Positions 54,201 to 64,000 of a stretch of DNA of 64,000 nt are shown one piece after another. The stretch spans positions 682,001-746,000 of the forward strand of contig JAJTUP010000008.1 in the NCBI GenBank assembly GCA_021399435.1. Direction: 5' to 3'. Made by a program: the position numbers and the translations under genes. Below the pieces are notes generated by a model. That model did no database searches, was not told where the DNA came from, and saw nothing but the letters and a program-made list of their open reading frames with translations. Source of the DNA: Diaporthe sp. PMI_573. Lineage: Eukaryota; Ascomycota; Sordariomycetes; Diaporthales; Diaporthaceae. Positions within the stretch are counted from its first letter, which is position 1, and every line of letters begins with the position of its first letter.

Positions 54201-55535
54201 CTGAAGTGGGGCCGTGCTGTTAATGACGCTGTCAAGCGTTTCTTGCAGTTTCAGCTGACCGTCAACATCACCGCTGTCGTCTTGACATTTGTCTCGGCGG
54301 TTGCCAGTGGCGACGAGAGTAGTGTCCTGACGGCTGTACAGCTGCTATGGGTCAACCTGATCATGGACACACTCGCGGCCTTGGCCCTGGCGACTGACCC
54401 CCCACAAGACAGTGTGCTGAACCGCAAACCCGAGCGCAGGACTGCGTCCATCATCTCGACAACAATGTGGAAGATGATTATCGGCCAGGCGATCTATCAG
54501 CTCGTCATCACGTTCCTCATCTACTTTGGTGGTAACTCGGTCATTCCCGGCGATGATGCCAACGACGCCCAAATCCAAACACTGGTTTTTAACACGTTTG
54601 TGTGGATGCAAATCTTCAACCAGTGGAAGTAAGTGCATGATCTGTCTCCCAATCACGAGCCAAGAAGACTAACAAGAGATAGCAACCGTCGTTTGGACAA
54701 CCACTTCAACATCTTTGAGGGCCTCTTCAAGAACTGGTTCTTTATCGGCATCAGTATCATCATGTGTGGCGGACAGATCCTGATCATCTTTGTTGGCGGA
54801 CACGCATTCAGCATCGCTCCCGATGGACAGACAGCTAGCATGTGGGGGACCGCCATCGTCCTCGGCGCTATTTCGATACCCATCGGTATCGTGGTCCGCC
54901 TTGTTCCCGACTCGCTGCTTGAGAAACTCGTGCCGGAAGCTATCAAGCGCAGGGCACAAACCAAGGTTCCAGACGTCACTCTGTCTGACGACACAGAGCG
55001 TTTCCAGCACTTCCCGGCCGAATTTGCCGAGATCCGTGACGAGCTATACTGGCTGAAGCGGTTCAAGGGCGGACGTGTTAACAATCTCAAATTCGCCATG
55101 AAGCATCCGAAGGAGGTATTCTTGCCCAAGAGGAGCATGTCGCGACAGAACTCCAAGGCAAACTCTCGTTCCAATTCCATCAAGCAGCCCCAGACCCCTA
55201 CTCGGGAGAATAGCTTCGGCTCAAAGGGAGGCGACGGCGGTAGCAACGTCGGTAGTAATGTCGGAAGCAACGTCGGCAGCGTGACGCCAGACTCGAGGCA
55301 TAGGTCAAGGTCCAACCGGTCCAGATCCAGGTCCAACTCGGTCCTGGGGGCGGCGACCCTGATGACGGGTATCGTGGCGGGCAGTGTCGGCGCGGCGGGT
55401 TGGTCACCGATCGACCGGGTGGGCGGAGACTGGCAGCAGTTCCCCCAGACGAAGCCGACGCCGTCGCCGCTGGGTGCTGGCGCATCCTCTACGAAAGGAG
55501 ACGACAAAGACGATGGAAACGGCAACGGCTCATGA
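51222..55535 (+). CDS. PMC1: PMC1-type vacuolar Ca2+-transporting ATPase
   Basis: Two exons, 51222-54628 and 54683-55535 (intron gtaagt...ctaac...gatag, phase 2), 1419 residues. The ATG at 51222 (context caccATGgc) is used because the in-frame upstream extension begins at a non-ATG codon. A long disordered Ser/Thr/Pro N-terminus (about 1-230) precedes the P2B ATPase core: TGESDVIRKR, the Ca-site helix VPEGLPLAVTLALA, the phosphorylated Asp618 in DKTGTLTQNK, KGASEI, and GDGTNDAPAL near 948. Ten membrane segments are expected; exon 2 carries the last ones. The core matches fungal Pmc1 and animal PMCA, which pump Ca2+ into the vacuole or out of the cell. The tail is Ser/Arg rich with an NVGS repeat. 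Yeast PMC1 is induced by calcineurin-Crz1. Confidence 0.94.
55239..55282 (+). repeat. NVGS-encoding 12-base repeat in PMC1
   Basis: Four copies of a 12-base unit encode GSNV-GSNV-GSNV-GSV in the cytosolic C-terminal tail of the Ca2+ ATPase. Copies differ at synonymous positions, so the repeat is not a very recent slippage product. Confidence 0.7.
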
Positions 55536-57868
55536 GCGACTGTAAATACGGGATAGGCGTTATCATAGACAGTACATATGTAATTGCATGACTATAGCAG
55601 GTGTAGAAAATATCTCGCCTGCTACTGACCAACCACTTACTTTCTTCTTATCCCTGCGTGTGCAATATGTTCCGAGAAGTGAAAACCGCTGGTGACCTGA
55701 TCGTTTCCATTTTAGTCACCTGGGCAGGTTGTCCTTTTCGGGCCAGTGAGCTGGGGCCACAGGCACAATTTGTGGTCTTGCGTTGCTACCGAGAGGCCAG
55801 GCTGCCTTCGAGGGCCACGCGAGCTATTATTCTCCCAGGATGACTTAATCTCAACTCGCAACTTGTTTTAGACTATCCACAACGATCTCACTAAGTGATT
55901 CGGCCTGCGTGCCCTGGTCTCTCGGTATTCCGTTCTCTATCACACACATACATGAACAGAGCTACAAAAAGATTGTTGGTTTGCTCTGTAAATATGCGTG
56001 TGCGCTGTTGGGTTAGGGGCCACAAGGACAGGCTTGTGTAACCGCTGTCGGGAGTTCATGCGTCTAAGTATCTACCTGTTATCAATCATCAGACCTCCCG
56101 AGTAAGTTGACTGGATTGCCTTTCATTTGTGAGTGGATGTAGGGTTGGGGATTTGACAGTTTTCATTCCGTCTATCACAGTGTCATGGCACTGAGGGATG
56201 TGTATGTAGAAGGGGCTTTTGTCGTTACTTTGGTGTGTGCCTGGTTGACTTCCAAGGTTGCTTAGAACGGTTTCCGCGATACACTAACTTGATGGTGTGC
56301 AGATCTGTGTAACAACGATACTACGTTTTCTTCTGGTGTCCGATCCGTGGCTGCTACGGGTATGGCATGCCTCGCCCGCTAATGTTTTGTCAATGATCTC
56401 GACAGAGTTAGTTCTGCTGTCTTTTGAGTGGATATGTTAACGATTGCCCGTGTTTCTAGTATCCACAGAAAGCAATGCATGACGCTGGGGTGAGACCCAG
56501 ACTGATGTGCTTGATAGATGGTGAGCAGCAAACCCTTTACAATTCGGCAGCTGAGGGTGGCTTTGTCACAGCCCTTGCGTTGTTCAGTGAACACGGTCCG
56601 TGGCTGTGAAGTGTCTACTTCGCAAGACTCTTTGACAGGTCAAAATGTGAGGGCTACTGGTCCATCCCAGCCGTCGGTGCAACCGCGCCACCTGCAAGCC
56701 TCGGTCGTGGCGGCCTGGCAGTTGACAAATGGTATCATGCTATGGCAAACCCTCTTTGCCCACAGGCCCGGCTGCTCAGTCTCTCAGCACGGGATGACAA
56801 CGTGTGTGACTGGTCATGTAGCCCCTTTCCCGTTCAGAGACGATTGCGGGCGGACAGTTTGGCTGGGATATTACATTACACAAAGCCGCCGAGACCGTCG
56901 TCTTTGCCTGATTTTGTTTCTGGCGCTGATCAAATCAAGGCACCCGCGCAGATATTACTGCTAAATCGTAATGCGCAGCTTTCCGGTTTCTGATCTGCCA
57001 GTCACGGCATCCGGCTTCTCAACAAGCTGGCAGGGGCCTCAAGGCTTGTCGGGGTATCGTCGTTCTTCCGGATGAGAGAGAGTCTTACAGTTTGAGATTA
57101 CTTTTGATAAAACAGACTGTAAAGAGACAATCAATCAATAGACCGGCATTTTGGAGGGCCAGTGCTTGTGACTCGTGAACCCTTGCCCCTGGGATAACCC
57201 AATGGTGGGCCATTTCTTGACCAATATGGGCCCATTCCACTCACTCAAGTTCTCTCGGCCAGACGGGCCAAGTAGTTCGACAGTCTGTGTAATTAGCACT
57301 GTATTTGATGTGTGGTCGTCACCGGTCATGTAGAAGTGACAGCTTGACACTTCGAAACAAGATCCGCCTTAATTTCCTGCTGGGAGCATTGCAGCATTGA
57401 TCGCCCCATTGCGGTGTTTCTTTTCTCATGCTCACTCGAAGGACCTCATCATTCCATGACGAGTCTTCGTTTGGCGGTGAGCGCCACGCGCGAACTTGGC
57501 ATGGATCAGATCCGGTCGCATTTGTGATATGTGACAGATTCTCGGGCTCGCACTTTCACGGCTGAAGCAATACTTTCAGCCCTCTGGTTTGAAGAAGAAA
57601 CGACACCTGCACTCTAGTTGACCGGTGTGCTAGATCAAAAGCATGTCTCATCGCAAGTGCTCTAAGTGGTTCACATAGGCAGCCTAGGGATAGCTGCTTG
57701 AGCACATGATGTGCGGAATGGCCTTCATGGCCAAAAGGATGAGCGGCGATTTTGATGCGCTCATTTTGGGTGCCAGGCCTCTCAAGCCCTATGTGAGCGT
57801 CCCACTTCGAATTAAGGTTTTCCATACCGTGGTATGGAGTGTCCAGTCCACGTGCTGCCTCTACTGTA

Positions 57869-57892
57869 CGTTGTACACTGTACACTGTACAG
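57869..57892. repeat. TGTACAC short tandem repeat with dyad symmetry
   Basis: Three copies of an eight-base unit around TGTACA occur in a row. Because TGTACA is palindromic, the tract can also fold on itself. Non-coding context. Confidence 0.55.
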
Positions 57893-58753
57893 CACGCAAG
57901 AGCATGCGGTGGAATCGCAGTGGCCGAGAGAACATGTGCGGGCCCGGAAAAAAAATGAACCACTCGGGATCAGCCGCCCGTTGACAGCTTTACACTGGGT
58001 AGCCATGCGCCATAATGTGGTGGGGGTATGGGGAAGTAGCAGACGGTATCGGAATGAGCCATAGCATGATTCACTGCCCAGCGCTGGCAACTATTTCGAG
58101 GCGTTTCTGCAGTCAACCGGAAATGAAGGACTCACCGGTGGAGGGCCAGCTTCCAATTCGCTGGTGTTGGATAAAGGAGATGATCGAAGGCGGTGAATTC
58201 TGAGCTTCGAGTAGGCCGTAGGGGGTGTGCTTCCAACACGTGCAGTTGTTCGGTCCTGGATATGTTCTCTGAAGGCCGTGGGCCGGAAGACAATTGAGCC
58301 TTGACTTCAAGACTTGTGGCCGAGTGTACTGGACAAATAAATGGAATCACGATATGAGCGTGTCCGCGATCCTGCCACCTCCACACGGCGGACAGAGCCC
58401 ACCATCAGCCGAGGATGGGGGTGAAATGATGGTAAGACCAGCCATGCGCACGCCGCTGACGGGAATCGGCAGCAGCGCGTTCGTAGGAGCAGGGGCTCAT
58501 GGTGAAGAGATCCGGCACGACCCCTGGTTGTCACCATGAGCGGGATACCCCATAAGCCGGGCCGCAGAGGTGGCTTTTTCTTATTCTTGTTTTGCATTCT
58601 GTGACCAAAGTGCCCCCACAGGGTGATAGCGTCCCCCACGGCTGGAGGCAGCGCCATTATAAAAAAGAAAAGGTTGTATTGGGCCACCATGACTTTGGGA
58701 GGGGGGGCCTCGTCCCTGTTGCTGGAGGAGCAAGGTGATGGTCATGTGCAGAA

Positions 58754-58796
58754 ATCAGCAGGATCAGCATCAGCAGGATCAGCATCCGCAGGATTT
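58754..58796. repeat. 15-bp direct repeat, 2.8 copies
   Basis: ATCAGCAGGATCAGC occurs exactly at 58754-58768 and 58769-58783, followed by a diverged partial copy to about 58796. Non-coding context. Confidence 0.75.
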
Positions 58797-59644
58797 GTTG
58801 GATGAACAGGCAGCGAAACCCTGGGCGCATAGATAGAGCAAATAGGGAGAGTCCCGGCCGCTTGGTCATGTATTGCTGATAGGATCGGGCAAGTAGCCGA
58901 AGAGGTCGCATGTGGATGGGGGCGTGGGTGAGCAGACGAGCAGACGAGCAGACCCGCAGACAGGCACCACGCGATAGTAGTAGTGGTGGTTGTGGAAGCG
59001 CAAGGCGGAGTCTCTGGAGTGTCCCCACTCGAGGCCCTGCCACGAAGAAATGAAAGGAGGCGGACAAGAAAAAGAAAAGAAGACACATCCGGACCGTATC
59101 CCAGTGCCGACGAGATGCCACCGAGAGTGGACAAACACAGCTGGCTGGGAGTCGGAGGAGCGATCTGTAGGCTCGGCGGGCATGGCGTTCCCTCGGTATT
59201 GCCGAATCCCCACGTTGAGGAGAGGCTGAAAGGGCCCTTCCAGACAACCAGACTGGGCCGGACTGAGCGCACCTCGCTTAGAATAAGGCACATAAACAAG
59301 ACGGTAGATAGACGACTGTACTTACAGGATGCAGACTAGATGCGTGTATGCAGTCTACCCAAATGTGGGACATGCACTCATGCGGCATCGAGGCGCATCG
59401 AGACAGGCCGCGTCTCCACCAGGACAGGACAGGACAAGCGATGCGGGTCGGGGTCTTTCCGCCGGGCTGCAGTATCCAATTGGCAAGGAATTGGTCACCA
59501 GAGGCAAGTGGATTGCGTGTCGAACCCCGAGGCTTTGCCACTGCGCATTTTGTCGCATGAGTTGACATGTGTCTGTGTGGTGGAGGTGGTTGACGAGGTT
59601 GAGGAATGGGAGTTTAGCCCACAATCTCGGGATACACACGCTGG

Positions 59645-59700
59645 TACATGGGTACATGGGTACATGGGTACATGGGTACATGGGTACATGGGTACATGGG
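59645..59700. repeat. 8-bp minisatellite TACATGGG x7
   Basis: Seven perfect copies of TACATGGG in tandem (56 bases), flanked by near-copies (GGTACCTG after it). Perfect identity suggests recent slippage and probable length variation between strains. It gives open frames on both strands only because the unit lacks stops. Confidence 0.9.
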
Positions 59701-60677
59701 TACCTGCAAGCCGCGCTGAATCATCATTGGGCCGACCCAGTTCTGCCAGTCCACGCCTTCCCCACTACGGCCACCACCCTGGGCTGCCATGCTCATTCTG
59801 GAAGCTCTTCGCCTGTGCGGATCTCGTCATCGGCCATCCACAATGCAGCACCTACCAGCGATAGCGATATCTCAACCGCCATCCATCACTTGATCGTGTT
59901 GTCTACGTGCTGCCCACTTACTGCTAGCCCTGCCCAACTAACCTGTCCTCGGCATCGGACACTTGTCCGGGGCACCCTGCAAGCCTTCCTCCTAGAATTC
60001 GGATCAACCACAGCATAGTCCAGCACAGCACAGCACGGGCACAGCACGGAAGGCAGCACACAGCCCCCCGTCCCCGAACCGGCCGCCGTGACGCACTTCT
60101 CGAGTCAAGGAGAGGCGCCGGATACCACTTCTCTTGACATCCTGCAGTCCGGGGTTGCATCCACCGCCCTCGTTACCTGCCCACTCATCCTGACATCCAA
60201 GCACCCACGCACCCACGCACCCACACATCCACCGACCCATGCTGCATTTGCTGCTTCGCAGCCGTTATTAGCACTGAATCTCATACAGCCCACCCGGAGC
60301 GTCCTGATTGCGACCTTGGGCATCCGAATCTGGCCTTGGAACCACCCAATCGCCGTCCCGGGCCTGCTCTGCCGTGGCTCTCTGCCTCACTTTCTGCGAT
60401 ATCTTCAAGGGGCCCGTGGGCAAAGCACACCACGCGAACTACTCGACGTCCGGCCTGCCACACGAGGCGAACTACTGCAGCCGCCTCATCTTGAACGCGG
60501 GGGACTTGCTTGGACCAGCCCTCCAGGCACTGCCCACAACCCATAATCCCATAACCCATTATCCATAACCCACTTTGCTTCTGCCGGCCCATTCCCGTGC
60601 TGTGCCTCCCGAGCCTCGACCAGTCTCCAACATCCCTGTGCCGACCTGCTTGAGCCCCAGCATCGGAGCATCTCAAA

Positions 60678-61594
60678 ATGTCGATAAAGTGAGTCCCCAT
60701 CTCCTTCCTTCTACCTCGTCTCCTCCGCGGGGCCCTCACCTCTAAGCTCGCTCTATTTTCGCATCCAAAAATCCCTCTCTCTTGCCCCTGTCTCTCTTCC
60801 ATCATATCGAAGCCTACCGTCCCTACTCTTGTCCTTGCCCTTCCACCCACCCTCATGGATCTCTACCAGGGCACCCTCCAGCATCAGAGCATCACGGCCC
60901 AGAGTCAGCCTCGAGACCCTTGTCTTTATGAGCACGACATTAATCATAAACGCAGCTGGGTTATGCTCAGCCAGAAAGGCGAGATACAGCCTCTGGAAGA
61001 CGAGCAAATACTGCTGAAGACGCCTGGCTATGTGAGCTTGGAAATATCCGTACCCAAGGCCTTGCGAACCTCCAACCCAAATTTCAGCGTGAAATGTGAT
61101 TCGGGAATTGCATATGTCACCAACAGAAGGGTGAGCTCACACCTCCCATGTTGCCGCACTCCAGTGACGCGCCGCGGCTGACTTATGAAATCCAAGATCA
61201 TCTATCTTGCCGAGCAGCCCACAGAGGCTTTTCAGTCCTTCTCGGCCTTTATACTCGACACGTATGACCCCCAGCCACGAGCAGGCGGGCTGCTTGGGTT
61301 CGGGGCCTGGCGGTGGAGAGCTGAAGCCAAGCCCAGGGCTGGCGGTGGGATCCCCGGAGATGTTCCTCGGATCGAGATACTACTGATCTTCAACCACGGA
61401 GGAGTAGAGGGGTTCCACTCCAAGTACAGCCTGATGTACGATCGCCTTTCACATGCCCGAGACGTTGCCAGGGAGACGGGAACGCGTATTACCGTTCATG
61501 ACGACGATCTGCCCCCTTATTCCGCTGCAGGAGCCGGCAGTGCGCCTGAGCAGCCGTCACCCGAGCAGCCTGCGCAGGCAAGTTCTGCCCCCAG

Positions 61595-61641
<47 letters not shown>

Positions 61642-61778
61642 ATCAGGCTCAGACGCACACCCAGCAACCCCAACCGACACCAAACGAGCCACCACCTGAC
61701 TATGATGAAGCTCAAGCCCAGGCCGTGGAACAGCAATTTGAGGAGAGGGACCGCCAAGACGCTGAGAGGGCCCAGTAG
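60678..61778 (+). CDS. WBP2-like GRAM-domain protein
   Basis: Three exons: 60678-60688 (11 bases), 60956-61130 and 61197-61778, 255 residues. Introns are gtgagt...acgcag (267 nt, phase 2) and gtgagc...ccaag (phase 0). Joining exon 1 to exon 2 gives MSINWVMLSQKGEIQPL, the family N-terminus. The GRAM-like domain continues through LLKTPGYVSLEI, SGIAYVTNRRIIYLAEQP and FQSFSAFILDTYD, then GFHSKYSLMYDRL. The C-terminus has an Ala-Gln repeat and a PPxY motif (PPPDYDEA) that should bind WW domains, such as those of Nedd4/Rsp5-type ubiquitin ligases. The family includes animal WBP2 and the S. pombe UPF0664 stress-induced protein. Membrane-lipid binding through GRAM is plausible but unproven. Confidence 0.85.
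61591..61652 (+). repeat. CAGGCT hexamer repeat encoding Gln-Ala
   Basis: About nine near-perfect CAGGCT units (one changed to CAGGAT) inside the WBP2-like gene encode alternating Gln and Ala. The in-frame hexamer can change length without shifting the frame. Confidence 0.85.
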
Positions 61779-62603
61779 ACACGATGTACCGTGTGCCCTA
61801 TGTCATGAACCTCACAAAGCACATCCCCCGCTCCCCAACCCCTTCTCCAGTCGACCGGAGCTCTATGCGGAAAATACATCACGATCATTGATACCCACGG
61901 TATTTGGCCATATGCAATATACACGCACCTTTTTGTCCATGTTGATGAGAGCTTGGAGTTCAGGAGCGGGACGAGTCATATCTGAATTTTGGTCCATTAC
62001 AGTTCACGAATAGAATCTCACAAATGCATCATGCTTTCGCTTTTCTCGGTAAATGCATATATATATATATATACATGCCCCTTCAAAAGTCCACGGAAAT
62101 ACCTTGAGATGTCCAGACCACCATGAACCTCAACTCAGCTCATCCTGCATGCTGTTGCCGTTGTTGTTATTTTCCAAGGGTTAGGGCTGCCGTGCGTATG
62201 TAGAAGACATCCACCACATGTCAAACTTCCATGTTCAGTATATTGTACATGATACACTTGTGTCGTTCGGGGCTTCTGCTTTGTCTTCACGATGACGTTC
62301 GGGACGCATACAAAATTGGATTTCATACTACCTGGGTATCGAAGTGCAAAGGCCGTTCTACTACAGGGTCAGCCTGCTTCCGCAGCGGGACCCACCAGAC
62401 TAAGTGGCCGGGACGGGATGGTCCAATCAACGTGGCCCAATTACTTCCCGCCAGAAGTCCTGCCGGTTTTTCTTCTCATGCCTGAGAGCTTTCCCCGGCA
62501 GCCCGTCAACGACAACCGCCATCACTCCACTCCACCTCACCGTCAACACTCACAAGCCATTGACCCGAACTCAGCCCGCCAGCGCCGGTTGACAAAAGAC
62601 ACA
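61779..62603. other. spacer between WBP2-like gene and QCR6
   Basis: Contains the WBP2-like terminator, an AT dinucleotide run near 62058-62074 and the QCR6 promoter. No gene seen. Confidence 0.55.
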
Positions 62604-63477
62604 ATGGGTTTCTGGGACACGATCGCCGACCTGGCCGAGTCGGTCGCGCCATGGAGCGTCGCCGAGGCCGAGGCCCCTGCAGCAGAAGACTCCAAGGTGC
62701 GTTAATAACAACAGTCAAGTTCGCTGCCGACCTGCGAACATCCCATCGCAAGCCCTCCCGAGACCCTCCTTCCACATGTCACATTGACCAATCTCATTGG
62801 CTGACATTCTCACCCCGACGTCATAGGCAGAGGAAGCACCCGCCGAGGACTCCAAGGACGAATCCAAGGAGGAGTCCAGCTCCGAGGACAAGTCTGAGGA
62901 GGCTGAGGAGGAACCCGAGGCCGAGGAAGAGGAGGAGGAAGAAGAGGAAGACGACGATGAGCCCAAGGACCCCAAGGAGGAGCTCGAGGAAGGTGAGAGA
63001 CGACCGCCCACACCCGAGATCGCCCGACACATCGCGGACGACCGCCACGCCCACAGCCCACTAAGCGCGGCTTCTATGGTCGTGACGATGCGTCTCTACA
63101 AGTCTCGAACCCAGCGAATATCTTGAGATGGATGGAACAGCTACGATGCGGCGCACGACAGAGGCTGACGTGATGATTCTACAGAGTGCAAGGAGTCCAA
63201 GCAGTGCGCTCCCGCCAAGCACCACTACGATGAGTGTGTCGAGCGCGTCACCTCGCAAGAGGCTGACGGAGGTGCCAAGGAGGACTGCGTCGAGGAGTGT
63301 AAGTCCAATTCCTCGCATATTTACCCGCTCCTCGGACCCGGACAGGCCGGGCCCCAGATGCGCCGCACCACGACGGACGAGCCCGCCCATGCTGACATTT
63401 CACAACGCCCAGTCTTCCACCTCGCCCACTGCGCAACGGCGTGCGCCGCGCCCAAGCTGTGGTCGAAGCTCCGATAA
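62604..63477 (+). CDS. QCR6: complex III hinge protein Qcr6
   Basis: Four exons: 62604-62696, 62827-62992, 63185-63298 and 63413-63477 (donors gtgcgt, gtgaga and gtaagt; acceptors catag, acag and cccag), 145 residues. Exon 1 is MGFWDTIADLAESVAPWSVA. Exon 2 is a very acidic stretch (EEPEAEEEEEEEEEDDDEP). Exons 3 and 4 give the conserved hinge domain with paired cysteines: ECKESKQCAPAKHHYDEC, EDCVEEFFHLAHC and ATACAAPKLWSKLR. It is an intermembrane-space subunit of ubiquinol-cytochrome c reductase that helps cytochrome c1 dock cytochrome c; the cysteines form two disulfides. Without splicing the frames look unrelated, but joining them restores the family sequence exactly to its C-terminus. Confidence 0.95.
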
Positions 63478-64000
63478 ACCAACCCCGTCGACCCAAGACA
63501 GCCGAGCCGGTGGCGACAGACCCAAAGCCCCTCGCACGGTTCGGCGCCCGCGAGAATGGCAACCGTGTTATTCATTCATTGTAATGGCCATGATTTAGAG
63601 GAGAAACAAAAAAAACCCCGCCTATAGAAACACCAGGCTTCGCGAGCGCCGAACACCTCGAGGGAGATTCGGGTTCGCTGTCACCGGTCCAGCACGATTG
63701 GGTGGAGTGGACACGTGGGGAACGCGAGGAAAAGACGACAAACGAACAAGACACGGCACGTTGTCCCTGTACAAATGCGTGACGAGTGACGATGGTGGGT
63801 TGTGAGTGAGGAAGGCTCGGTTCTTCTTGGGACGGTCGGTCTGCTTCAGTCACCTGTATCATATACACTCAAAAAGACTCCCCGAAACGAAGACGGATTT
63901 TTAGATTTACCCTGTTGCGTAACACCCCGGTGGTCTTGTTACTTCAGCCTCTCACCTCTCACCCCTCACCCACAGAGAGAGAAAGACAGAAAGCAACAGC
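63478..64000. other. right edge, no gene resolved
   Basis: Sequence after QCR6 to the window edge. The final 60 bases become CT/CA rich, as seen before other genes here, so a plus-strand gene may start beyond the edge. Nothing else recognised. Confidence 0.45.

Larger units (their letters stand above)
55536..60677. other. longest gene-free region
   Basis: Over 5 kb between PMC1 and the WBP2-like gene (both plus) without a convincing gene. It holds several short tandem repeats (entries at 57869, 58754 and 59645), CACC-rich runs near 60195-60240, and a C/CA-rich leader before the next gene. Frames of 100-190 codons in 58.3-60.9 kb on both strands follow repeat composition rather than coding bias. 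I see no tRNA, transposon or repeat-induced point mutation signature. Confidence 0.5.

Noticed and set aside
58657..59299. minus-strand frames of 185-196 codons
   Set aside because: They run through the 15-bp repeat and GC-rich simple sequence; starts are not ATG in good context and the frames overlap one another in different phases.
59340..59864. 174-codon frame with HGYMGTWVHGYMGTW repeats
   Set aside because: The repeat is only the translation of the TACATGGG minisatellite, which is open in all frames; no coding bias outside it.

Overview
The window looks like nuclear DNA of a filamentous ascomycete (Pezizomycotina, most likely Sordariomycetes). The evidence is: protein-coding genes with short spliceosomal introns (GTRNGT-type donors, CTAAC/CTGAC-type branch sites, YAG acceptors), strong C/G preference at third codon positions, one-gene transcription units on both strands separated by 0.2-5 kb of non-coding DNA, a class II hydrophobin, and a set of conserved fungal housekeeping genes. 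I see no operons, plasmid or phage genes, CRISPR array, rRNA, confirmable tRNA or recognisable transposon.

Left part (0-20 kb): a secreted GMC-family oxidoreductase (minus), mitochondrial ribosomal protein L6 (three exons), a poorly resolved gene candidate on the minus strand (5.7-6.6 kb), a Hal2/Met22-type 3'(2'),5'-bisphosphate nucleotidase, a class II hydrophobin with an unusual C-terminal tail, a C3HC zinc-finger/Rsm1-type protein, and a large P1B copper ATPase (minus).

Middle (20-35 kb): the MET10 flavoprotein subunit of sulfite reductase, NTF2, the Golgi protein TVP18 (with a 16-nt microexon) and the actin-patch regulator AIM21. Between MET10 and NTF2 lies a degenerate 15-bp tandem array carrying GATAA motifs. 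HAL2 and MET10 both belong to sulfate assimilation (PAP removal and sulfite reduction), though they are 10 kb apart.

Chromosome-biology cluster (35-43 kb): MCM10 (minus), RNase H2 subunit B with a C-terminal PIP box (plus), DASH subunit DUO1 (minus) and an unrecognised basic Ser/Pro-rich, probably nuclear protein (plus). The two divergent promoters carry ACGCG/ACGCGT motifs like MBF (MCB) sites, so the four genes may share G1/S control.

Right part (44-64 kb): a Pby1-type SurE-TTL fusion whose two halves join when two introns are removed, a PMC1-type vacuolar Ca2+ ATPase, a WBP2-like GRAM-domain protein with a Gln-Ala hexamer repeat and a PPxY motif, and QCR6, the complex III hinge protein (four exons). 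Long gene-free stretches (27.4-31.3, 46.9-51.2 and 55.5-60.7 kb) hold only short repeats. I found no wholly new system. The points most worth a second look are the GATAA array, the possible membrane-anchored Hal2 isoform, the shared MCB-like motifs and the unknown nuclear protein.
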